Assembly: GCA_964462685.1 (NCBI GenBank)
Contig: CAYWYR010000006.1
Coordinates: 1-64,000 of the forward strand
Reading direction: 5' to 3'
DNA: 64,000 nucleotides
Source of the DNA: CAYWYR01 sp964462685
GTDB taxonomy: Bacteria; Bacteroidota; Ignavibacteria; Kapaibacteriales; UBA2268
Made by a program: the position numbers and the translations under genes. This document shows, piece by piece, positions 25,481-32,964 of this stretch (the first letter of the stretch is position 1; every line of letters starts with the position of its first letter). The notes beneath the pieces were generated by a model that saw only the letters and a list, made by a program, of their open reading frames with translations, did no database searches and had not been told where the DNA came from.

Positions 25481-27314
25481 CTTTGATGATTGACTCCACA
25501 GGCTCTATTTTTCCGAAAGGAGCGGATATCTGTACACCGATAAGCCTATGCTTTATCTTTTCCAATACTTCTATAGCGATATCCACGCCTTCCTGAAGGC
25601 CTGCTTCTTTATCCCCTTCATGCTTTTCCATTCTTGTCAGAATATGATCCGGCACATCTACGCCCGGTACTTCATTATTCATAAAAAGTGCGTTACGGAT
25701 AGATGTAAGAGGCCATATTCCAGCTACGAATGGAATTCCTATATGCTCTGTCCTGTCCATAAACTCGTTTAGTTTATCGATATCGAATACAGGCTGTGTA
25801 ATAACATATTCAGCACCTGCCTTGGCTTTCCATTCCAGTCTTGATATTTCATATTTCATATCCACGGCCCCTGGATTAGCACCAACACCGATATGGTATC
25901 CAGTAGGCTGGCCTATTGGGTTGCCTGCTATATCCATACCGTGGTTAAGCCTATTGAGTATGTTTACAAGCCCAATTGCATCCACATCAAATACCGCTGT
26001 AGCGTCTGGGTAATTGCCCAATTTCGGAGGGTCACCAGTAACAGCCAAAATATTCTTTAACCCAAGCGAGTAATTACCGAGAAGATCAGACTGCATGCCG
26101 ATTACGTTCCTATCGCGGCATACAAAGTGAAGTACTGTCTCAATACCGGCTTTGGCCTGTATCTGAACCGCTAACGCCGAAGCTGACATCCTACTGCTTG
26201 CTCTGGGCCCATCTGGGATGTTTATAACATCGACACCTAACTCTTTGAGTTTTATAGACTTATCTATCTCTCTCTCAGCATTGATTCCTCTCGGCGGAAG
26301 AAGCTCAACGAACTTGACGAACTTTCCGTCATGTATTGATTTTGATAGGTCTGATTTATCTGGAACTGCTACGGCATCATCGTGGGGCAGCAGATCTTCT
26401 TTGATTCGGACTGTTTTTTTCTTTTTCAGGTCAGGTTTGATATGATCAAGCATATCTCGCATTTTTGCGATATGGCTAGGGGTTGTTCCGTTACAGCCCC
26501 CAATAACTACGGCTCCTGACTGCACAAAGTGCTTTACGTATTCGCCCATATACTCTGGGGAAGTCACATACATGTTACGCCCCTCTACATTACGGGGCTT
26601 GCCTGCTGACGGCAAAACAGCAATATGCTTTTTGGTAAGCGGCCTGACTTTCTCAAGCCATTTATGCATTGCCTGCGGGCCAGCGGTTGAGTTAACACCT
26701 ATCACATCGGCAGCTGTCGAATCAAGCCTGCGTATTATGAATTCTGGGGAGCCACCTGTAAGGGACTGCCCGTCCTCATCGATAGTTACCATACCCACAA
26801 TTGGCAGTTTTGTAACATACCTCACAGCTTCCACGGCTATTGCCAGCTCATCGGAATAGATGAATGTCTCGCAAACAAATAGATCTACACCACCATCAAG
26901 CAGGGCTGATGCTGACTCTTTGAATATTTCAAATGCCTCTTCCTTAGAGAGTTTACCGAGCGGTTCTACCTGCACACCGAGCGGGCCAATACTGCCGGCC
27001 ACGAAATGATCATCTCCAGCCATTTCTCTGGCAAGCCTTGCGCCCTGATAATTGATGGCGTAAACCTGCTCGGCAATACCATAGCTTTGGAGTTTAAGCC
27101 TATTAGCCCCGTAGGTATTGGTTTCTATAACTTCTGCGCCAGCGTCAATATAGTCCTTATGGATTGCTTTGATAAGCGACGGATCAGATAGGTTTACCGC
27201 ATCGAAGCAGGTATTGAGAAACACCCCGCGGTTGTAAATCTCGGTTCCCATACCGCCATCAAATAATACGGGACCTTTTTTGAGTCTTTTAAGAAAATCT
27301 AATCTGCTGTTCAT
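25467..27314 (-). CDS. Fused homocysteine S-methyltransferase / methylenetetrahydrofolate reductase (615 aa)
   Basis: Residues 1-300 form a homocysteine methyltransferase (Pfam S-methyl_trans) barrel, opening LFDGGMGTEIYNRGV. Residues about 320-615 form an MTHFR barrel, with FVELLPPRG, NILAVTGDPPKLG, IGVGANPG and YVITQPVFDID. Together they would reduce methylene-THF and pass a methyl to homocysteine, making methionine. Three cysteines normally bind the zinc that activates homocysteine. Here the first site reads IGVNSTAGP (Ser for Cys) and the GGCC pair reads GGCNGTT (Asn for the second Cys), so only one remains. Known fused enzymes of the YitJ type keep all three. Confidence 0.9.
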   Translation of the reverse strand: MNSRLDFLKRLKKGPVLFDGGMGTEIYNRGVFLNTCFDAVNLSDPSLIKAIHKDYIDAGAEVIETNTYGANRLKLQSYGIAEQVYAINYQGARLAREMAGDDHFVAGSIGPLGVQVEPLGKLSKEEAFEIFKESASALLDGGVDLFVCETFIYSDELAIAVEAVRYVTKLPIVGMVTIDEDGQSLTGGSPEFIIRRLDSTAADVIGVNSTAGPQAMHKWLEKVRPLTKKHIAVLPSAGKPRNVEGRNMYVTSPEYMGEYVKHFVQSGAVVIGGCNGTTPSHIAKMRDMLDHIKPDLKKKKTVRIKEDLLPHDDAVAVPDKSDLSKSIHDGKFVKFVELLPPRGINAEREIDKSIKLKELGVDVINIPDGPRASSRMSASALAVQIQAKAGIETVLHFVCRDRNVIGMQSDLLGNYSLGLKNILAVTGDPPKLGNYPDATAVFDVDAIGLVNILNRLNHGMDIAGNPIGQPTGYHIGVGANPGAVDMKYEISRLEWKAKAGAEYVITQPVFDIDKLNEFMDRTEHIGIPFVAGIWPLTSIRNALFMNNEVPGVDVPDHILTRMEKHEGDKEAGLQEGVDIAIEVLEKIKHRLIGVQISAPFGKIEPVESIIKGVGI

Positions 27315-27323
27315 CTAAACGTA

Positions 27324-27371
27324 GTTTGGCATAAGTACTTTACAATAAAGCAAATTTACGGTATGCCAAAC
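27324..27371 (-). promoter_or_regulatory. Operator-like inverted repeat around the metF-fusion promoter
   Basis: GTTTGGCATA at 27324-27333 and its exact inverse TATGCCAAAC at 27362-27371 flank a minus-strand -7-like TAAATTTG at 27351-27358. A weaker third copy (GTTGGCAAAC) lies near 27387-27396. The set suggests control by a dimeric or looping repressor just upstream of the start at 27314. Confidence 0.45.
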
Positions 27372-27416
27372 AATAAAACACTTTCGGTTGGCAAACTGTA
27401 TAGAATTCATAATTAC

Positions 27417-27848
27417 TTATTCTGCATCCATCATCTTGCGGTATTCGGTTGCCAAAGATGATTTCTTGCTATCCGATAGTGCTTTACCGGCAAGCTGGAA
27501 AACCTCTTGTTCTTCTTCATCAAGGTGGTGAACGAGTCGTTCCTCAAGTTTTTGAGCCGTGGCTATCCATGAAGGCGATGACATATCTGTCTTTTCAAGC
27601 TCTTCCAGATACTCCTCTATCTCGTGGTGTTCGGCAACAGAGTGTCTCGCCATATCCTGTGATATATCGTGATCGAACAGTGGTTTGTAGAAATATCTCT
27701 CTTCAGCATCTGCATGCCTTTCAAGCATTGTTTTTAGCTTCGGGTATATCTCGTTTCGCCCTTCGCTATCGCCGCTGGTGTTTGCCAGAATCTTGATCAG
27801 CGTTCTCATCTTGTCATGGTCGTTTCTTATCTCTTCGAATATATTCAT
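27417..27848 (-). CDS. Hemerythrin-like HHE-domain protein (143 aa)
   Basis: Likely start is the internal ATG giving MNIFEEIRNDHDKMRTL; the upstream ATG at 27860 adds four residues. The HHE cation-binding pattern is seen as DHDKM, RHADAEERYFY, AEHHEIEEYL and VHHLDEEEQEVF, which supplies the histidines and glutamates for a di-iron site in a four-helix bundle. Such proteins bind oxygen or sense nitric oxide and iron. Its stop lies about 100 bp upstream of the metF-fusion start on the same strand. It probably has its own promoter. Confidence 0.85.
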   Translation of the reverse strand: MNIFEEIRNDHDKMRTLIKILANTSGDSEGRNEIYPKLKTMLERHADAEERYFYKPLFDHDISQDMARHSVAEHHEIEEYLEELEKTDMSSPSWIATAQKLEERLVHHLDEEEQEVFQLAGKALSDSKKSSLATEYRKMMDAE

Positions 27849-28044
27849 TTTACCTACCATATTAGTTATTAGAGAAACTGTTTATATATTACGAAGTTGT
27901 TTGCTATGTATTTGGGTGATAATAGAAATGGAGAAATATGGCCTTATATGTGACTAAAAGAATGATATAAGTGTTATTCTATTTATCCTACACAAAACTG
28001 TATATTCAAGTATGTGCAAGACTATTAAATCATACCATTACAAC

Positions 28045-28137
28045 ATGCCCGATTCTGAACTTACATCAGGAGTTTATCTAATCAACGTATCACACGATGG
28101 AAGAATCCTTGCTACAGATAAAGTGATTGTGAGGTAA
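28045..28137 (+). pseudogene. Remnant of a T9SS sorting domain
   Basis: The frame from 27970 to the TAA at 28137 ends with PDSELTSGVYLINVSHDGR and a short Lys/Val tail (KVIVR). That is the classic end of a type A T9SS domain (L-x-SGVYxIxV...KxxVxR). Upstream in the same frame there is no PNP box, no signal peptide and a stop at 27967-27969, so only the last 30 residues of a cargo gene survive. It stops 2 bp before the ATG of the next T9SS gene, suggesting that the present gene was inserted into, or replaced, a neighbour. Confidence 0.6.
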
Positions 28138-28139
28138 TA

Positions 28140-29846
28140 ATGAAGATTATAAAAACAATATGTTTATCAGGGCTTTGGGCTCTGATAAACATTTCTGCGG
28201 AAGCTAAAAGCTCAAATACATGGCAGCTTGTATTAGACCATGAACAAATGGAACAGACTTATAAATATGTTGATCTTTCCGGTATGGATATCCTTGATTC
28301 TTCCCGTGCATACATAGCATACTTCAATACCTCCTATAATACAAAAGGGACAGTAAACAGGGATTCGGTATTTATTTATGAGTCCGAAAACGGTTTGGAT
28401 TGGAAAATGATAATATCTTATGAGGCTTTTATGGTTTTCGAAACAAGGCCTTATGATATAGAAGCAGTTGATACCAATACATTCTACCTACCTGAAGAAA
28501 GAGGGACTATACGCCGAATCAAGCAAAGGGGTAAGGATATTTCAGTTTCCGATACAATCCGCGGTAGATTTGATGTACGCGATGTTAAAATGCTGGACTC
28601 CCTTACTGGCTATTGCTATAGTGGGGTATTTGGATATACAGATGACAGTTGGAATACTTACGATGTGCTTACTTATTCAATGTCGCCGCATGAGAATGGT
28701 TCAGGATTTTTTATAAGATCATTAGACTTTATTGATAATTCTATATATGCATTCGGTTCTGGACTAGGTGATAATATTTTTAATCTCAACTTCGTAAGAT
28801 TCCCTTTGGATAATTCTAGTTTTCAGATACTCGCTAATGAAGAATCTGGTAAAGAATTTTCTTCCTTCAATCAATTTAGTAACAGTTCTATAAATAAAGA
28901 GATTCATTTATCTCTTGGAAATACTATAAGACATACAGGTGGACAAGAACACGACGTTATAACCCGCACCGAAGATATGGGCAGGACATGGAAGGTTGTG
29001 CTGGACTTCCACCCTGATAAGCTCGGCATCCAATGCATGGGTTCATTCGGCCTGCAGAACATAGCTTTTAAGGACAGCCTTACTGGTATAGCCGTCGGCC
29101 AGTTCAGCAAGATAATCTATACTTATGACGGCGGTAGGACCTGGATATACGAATCCGACTATCACGAAAGGTCTTGTCCGCCATACTCAGGCCCCGCCGT
29201 AATGGACGTCGAATACTTCAAAGGTATGCCTCTCGCAACAGGACTTGAGGGCGACGTTTATTATATGACAGAGGACAATCTAGCCCCAAAGCCAGAGGAC
29301 ACGCTCGATATATCCGGCTATGTATTGATAGAAGGTACTGGCGAAGGCGCGCCCATAGTCTCGGTAGCGCTCGGGAACCGCATCTGCATGACCGACTCCA
29401 CGGGATACTACCACTTCTCCCGCGTGGCACCCGGGCAGCACCGGCTTAGGGTGCTGAACAAATACTATAGCGGCACACAGCATCCGGACTGGGTACGCCG
29501 CCCCTACCTCTTCGAGCCGGAGCAGGGCGTGGAACTGTCGCTCACCGGAGACACGGTTATCGACTTCACCGCCGTGCCGAACGTCATCAAATCGGTGGCG
29601 GGGGAGGGAGCTGAGAATCAGAATCTTAGAATCAACTCCAAAGATGGCATACTAGAATGGCAGTTGATCGGCGAACCAAAAAGCATAAACAGATTACTGA
29701 TCCATGATCTTTCAGGCCGTATCATTTTTGAATCTAATGCCCCACGCAGCCCCATAGATATAACTACATTACCTTCCGGCAGTTACTGGTTGGTATTGAT
29801 AGCTGACGGTGAGCAGCCTTATAGCGGGAAATTTATAGTGGATTGA
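28140..29846 (+). CDS. Secreted T9SS protein with beta-propeller and CarboxypepD_reg-like domain (568 aa)
   Basis: A signal peptide (about 1-22, ending ISAEA) leads into TWQLVLDHE, a start shared with the paralogues at 39195 and 40523. Residues about 25-380 contain YCF48/propeller-like strands (TEDMGRTWKVVLDF, YTYDGGRTWIYE). Residues about 385-455 resemble a carboxypeptidase regulatory-like beta-sandwich (GNRICMTDSTGYYHFSRV). The last 75 residues are a type A sorting domain (LIHDLSGRIIFES, LPSGSYWLVLI). It should be secreted through T9SS. Composition is mosaic: roughly 28970-29620, most strongly 29330-29620, is GC- and C-rich unlike the rest. Confidence 0.85.
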   Translation: MKIIKTICLSGLWALINISAEAKSSNTWQLVLDHEQMEQTYKYVDLSGMDILDSSRAYIAYFNTSYNTKGTVNRDSVFIYESENGLDWKMIISYEAFMVFETRPYDIEAVDTNTFYLPEERGTIRRIKQRGKDISVSDTIRGRFDVRDVKMLDSLTGYCYSGVFGYTDDSWNTYDVLTYSMSPHENGSGFFIRSLDFIDNSIYAFGSGLGDNIFNLNFVRFPLDNSSFQILANEESGKEFSSFNQFSNSSINKEIHLSLGNTIRHTGGQEHDVITRTEDMGRTWKVVLDFHPDKLGIQCMGSFGLQNIAFKDSLTGIAVGQFSKIIYTYDGGRTWIYESDYHERSCPPYSGPAVMDVEYFKGMPLATGLEGDVYYMTEDNLAPKPEDTLDISGYVLIEGTGEGAPIVSVALGNRICMTDSTGYYHFSRVAPGQHRLRVLNKYYSGTQHPDWVRRPYLFEPEQGVELSLTGDTVIDFTAVPNVIKSVAGEGAENQNLRINSKDGILEWQLIGEPKSINRLLIHDLSGRIIFESNAPRSPIDITTLPSGSYWLVLIADGEQPYSGKFIVD

Positions 29847-29860
29847 TGAGTTTGGCATTA

Positions 29861-30007
29861 GAGATTCTTCGCTTCGCTCAGAATGACGGTTTTCTTAATC
29901 TTCTGTAGCCCCGACCGACCCGGTCGGGTTGAAATCTAGTTTATCAGATATGCTGTTTATGTATTGCTATTGATAAACGGCGTAATATATTACGCCGCTA
30001 CAATTAT
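29861..30007. repeat. Stack of three extragenic palindromes
   Basis: First, the 27-bp repeat at 29861-29887 is the exact inverse of 22520-22546. Second, CCCGACCG-ACC-CGGTCGGG at 29910-29928 is a perfect hairpin preceded by TGTAGC. Third, CGGCGTAATATATTACGCCG at 29988-30007 is a perfect 20-bp palindrome followed by CTACA, so on the opposite strand it too begins TGTAG. All three lie between convergent genes, and one may also serve as a terminator. Confidence 0.8.
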
Positions 30008-30038
30008 AAGATAGTATTCTATAGCGAGGATATGAGCA

Positions 30039-31319
30039 TTACTTCAGCCTTTTGCCATCCCATTGTTTTTCCCATACTAGGGTGCCATCATCGGAAAAAC
30101 AGCGCATTACTGCTACCCGATCTTTTCTTTCCCCTTTAAAGGTTATTGTTCCAAAATTATTATCAGCATAGCACGACCCATCTACTTTCCAGGTGTTGGC
30201 ACTTTCGCATCCTTTTTCATAGGGGCCAGAGCTGATAGGGGATGATGTATAATCTATTATAGGAAACTCAGGGTGTAGTGTAAGTTCGGTATAATGCCTA
30301 TCTCCAGTCAGGAATATCACGCCGCGTATATTGTTGTCCTCTATAAAAGATAAAAGCTCTTCCCTTTCTTTTGAAAACCTTGCATAAGTCTCAAACTCAG
30401 CTGAAGGATTCAGCACCTGACCGCCCGTGCATACAACTTTGAACCATTCATTAGAGGATATGAGTTTATCTTTAAGCCACTGGAGCTGCTGCTCCCCGAA
30501 ATAATCTTTATCAGCCATATCATCTGGGTAGTCGTTGGGGGCTCGGAATGTCCTATTGTCTAGCAATATAAATTCTACGCCATCCCGAACGAAGGATGTA
30601 TAATAAGAGTCCGTATTCAGCGGGCTAGGGTTACCCCATGACTGATTGAAAAGATCTAATGCCTCTTTTTTCAAAGGAAAAGATCTATCGCTATCATTTG
30701 GCCCGAAATCATGATCATCCCATACTCCATAGTTGGGGATACCGAAAATACTAGTTAGATTGTCGTCCGATCTGCTTTGATTTATCCTATATGACATACC
30801 CGCCTTACTGGACCAGTCCGATTCTCTATAATACCAATTATCACCCAAAGATATATGCATATCAGGATTCATTGAGGCAATAGAATTATAGATATCTGTA
30901 CCTCGGCCATAACCTCTGCCAGGCCGGTCATAAGGTTCATCATTCACGAAAGTACAGGATCCGAATGATACTGTCAGCTCTGGTGGGTCTCCCCTGAAAG
31001 CCCATAATCTGGGTGTTGAGAAACTTAACGTATCGCGTGTTCCGGTTTTGGTATTGAACATCGATATATCATAATCCTTTCCCGGCTCAAGATCATCAAG
31101 TTCAAATTTAGTCCTGCTGAAAGGGAACCGCATAAATGGCATCATACCTTCAGTACCGTAATTATTACCAGTCTGGATATTGTTTATCTTGTAATTAGAC
31201 ATAGTATCTACTACGATTACAGCAGTTCGCTCTGTAACATGACCAAGCATGGGTTTAAACGCAAAAGCATAGGAAAAAGTACCAAAAACTATCAAAAAAG
31301 TTATATAAACTCTTATCAT
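30039..31319 (-). CDS. PhoD-like phosphatase/phosphodiesterase (426 aa)
   Basis: Signal peptide residues about 1-20 predict export. An N-terminal beta domain (PhoD_N-like, about 20-105) precedes a metallophosphoesterase core. Metal-binding motifs include FGSCTF, ISLGDNWYY, GVWDDHDFGPND, ILLDNRTFR and FLTGDRHYTEL, which match the D-x-C...G/GD...GxxDDH pattern of alkaline phosphatase D. These enzymes use iron and calcium and act on phosphodiesters or phospholipids outside the cytoplasm. It lacks a T9SS domain, so is probably periplasmic. It converges on the T9SS gene at 28140 and diverges from the aminotransferase gene at 31419. Confidence 0.9.
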   Translation of the reverse strand: MIRVYITFLIVFGTFSYAFAFKPMLGHVTERTAVIVVDTMSNYKINNIQTGNNYGTEGMMPFMRFPFSRTKFELDDLEPGKDYDISMFNTKTGTRDTLSFSTPRLWAFRGDPPELTVSFGSCTFVNDEPYDRPGRGYGRGTDIYNSIASMNPDMHISLGDNWYYRESDWSSKAGMSYRINQSRSDDNLTSIFGIPNYGVWDDHDFGPNDSDRSFPLKKEALDLFNQSWGNPSPLNTDSYYTSFVRDGVEFILLDNRTFRAPNDYPDDMADKDYFGEQQLQWLKDKLISSNEWFKVVCTGGQVLNPSAEFETYARFSKEREELLSFIEDNNIRGVIFLTGDRHYTELTLHPEFPIIDYTSSPISSGPYEKGCESANTWKVDGSCYADNNFGTITFKGERKDRVAVMRCFSDDGTLVWEKQWDGKRLK

Positions 31320-31418
31320 AATATAATGTTGACCGATGTGAATAAATATGGAAGTCCGATTATAAAGTTAATAAAAATAATCGAAAGAAATTTGTTAAGT
31401 TGTATTAACAAATAGTCA

Positions 31419-32957
31419 ATGGATGATCGTATGATAGATTGTTTTGCCCCATACAGAGAGGGTATTATCGGTATAGACAAATGTATATCAACTCAGTATA
31501 AAAATGATATACTCCTTATATATACCGATTGGATAGCGAGCGGCAGACTATATGCACCTATTGAGGACAGGTTGCGAAAAGAAGTCTATCCTATGGTAGC
31601 CAACACCCATACAGAGACCAATGCCACAGGACGGGCAACCACACTTGCTTATCATAAAGCCAGATCGATAATAAAAGAGCATGTCAATGCCTCCCCAGAA
31701 GATATTCTGATCTCATCGATGTCCGGGATGACAGGTGTAGTCAACAAATTCCAACGTATTCTCGGCCTTAAGATTCATGAGAATTTCAGGGATCAGCTCA
31801 GACTGGATCAGCGAGATAGGCCTGTGATTTTTGTAAGCCACATGGAGCATCACAGCAATCAGACAAGCTGGCAGGAAACAATAGGTGATGTAGTTGTTGT
31901 ACCGCCGAATGAAAATGGATTGGTTTGCCTTGAAAACTATCGGGAAGCTCTCGCATTATACAAAAACAGACCTTATAAAATAGCGGCGATAACCTCCTGT
32001 TCTAATGTTACAGGTATATTTACCCCTTATATGGATATAGCACAACTAATGCATGCCGAAGGTGGGCTTTGCTTTGTTGATTTTGCTTGTTCGGCGCCCT
32101 ATATAGATATTGATATGCATGAAGATGATAATGCAGGTAGATATCTTGACGCTATTTATTTCTCGCCGCATAAGTTTTTGGGCGGGCCTGGTGCGAGCGG
32201 TATTTTGATTTTCAATAAAAACCTATATCATCTCACTATACCGGACGCGCCTGGAGGGGGAACCGTAAACTGGACAAATCCATGGGGCGAACATGAGTAT
32301 ATAAGCGATATAGAAACAAGAGAGGATGGAGGAACACCTTCTTTTCTTCAAACTATGAAGACTGCTATGTGTGTTCAGCTTAAAAATGAGATGGGTACAG
32401 ATAATATCAGGCAAAGGGACGATGAAATACTAAATATTATATGGGATAGAATGGGTGATATCCCGAATATCAATATTCTCGCACCTGAAAATAAAAAAAG
32501 GTTGCCCATTATTTCATTCTATATCGATGGACTGCATTACAACTTAGCAGTTAGGATTCTGAATGACAGGTTCGGCATTCAGACTAGGGGCGGTTGCTCC
32601 TGTGCAGGCACTTATGGCCATTATCTGCTTAATGTTGACTGGGATCTATCTCATAGTATTTTCGATCAAGTACATCAAGGTTTTTGTGGCGTAAAGCCAG
32701 GCTGGATAAGGGCTTCTTTCCATCCCACACAAACCGATCAGGAAGTCAATTTCGTATGTGATTCTATCATCGAGCTATCCCGCAAATTTCCTGAATGGAT
32801 AAAAGACTATGTATTTGATGAGCAGACTGGTGAAATATTCGCCAAGGATCATGATTTTAATGAAGACTTAGAATCTGAAGTTGAAAATATCTTCAACCGT
32901 AGTTTCTCAAAAACAAATAATATCACCGGTATCATTTCGCATATATCCCAGGGCTGA
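31419..32957 (+). CDS. Class V aminotransferase, cysteine-desulfurase-like (512 aa)
   Basis: A fold-type I PLP enzyme of the aminotransferase class V family. The PLP lysine lies in YFSPHKFLGGPGASG, with SHMEHHSNQTSW, ITSCSNVTGI and FVDFACSAPYIDID as other cofactor contacts. A Cys-rich active-site loop TRGGCSCAGTYGH resembles the catalytic-Cys loop of SufS-like desulfurases. At about 510 residues it is longer than SufS (about 405), with an N-terminal YREGIIG opening and a charged C-terminal tail. It could be a desulfurase, a selenocysteine lyase or another class V enzyme. No suf genes are near. Confidence 0.85.
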   Translation: MDDRMIDCFAPYREGIIGIDKCISTQYKNDILLIYTDWIASGRLYAPIEDRLRKEVYPMVANTHTETNATGRATTLAYHKARSIIKEHVNASPEDILISSMSGMTGVVNKFQRILGLKIHENFRDQLRLDQRDRPVIFVSHMEHHSNQTSWQETIGDVVVVPPNENGLVCLENYREALALYKNRPYKIAAITSCSNVTGIFTPYMDIAQLMHAEGGLCFVDFACSAPYIDIDMHEDDNAGRYLDAIYFSPHKFLGGPGASGILIFNKNLYHLTIPDAPGGGTVNWTNPWGEHEYISDIETREDGGTPSFLQTMKTAMCVQLKNEMGTDNIRQRDDEILNIIWDRMGDIPNINILAPENKKRLPIISFYIDGLHYNLAVRILNDRFGIQTRGGCSCAGTYGHYLLNVDWDLSHSIFDQVHQGFCGVKPGWIRASFHPTQTDQEVNFVCDSIIELSRKFPEWIKDYVFDEQTGEIFAKDHDFNEDLESEVENIFNRSFSKTNNITGIISHISQG

Positions 32958-32964
32958 TATTCAA

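Noticed and set aside
29218..29483. Minus-strand genes in the GC-rich block
   Set aside because: Open frames arise from the G/C-rich composition; the proteins are Arg/Ala-rich without any recognisable motif and lie inside a well supported T9SS gene.
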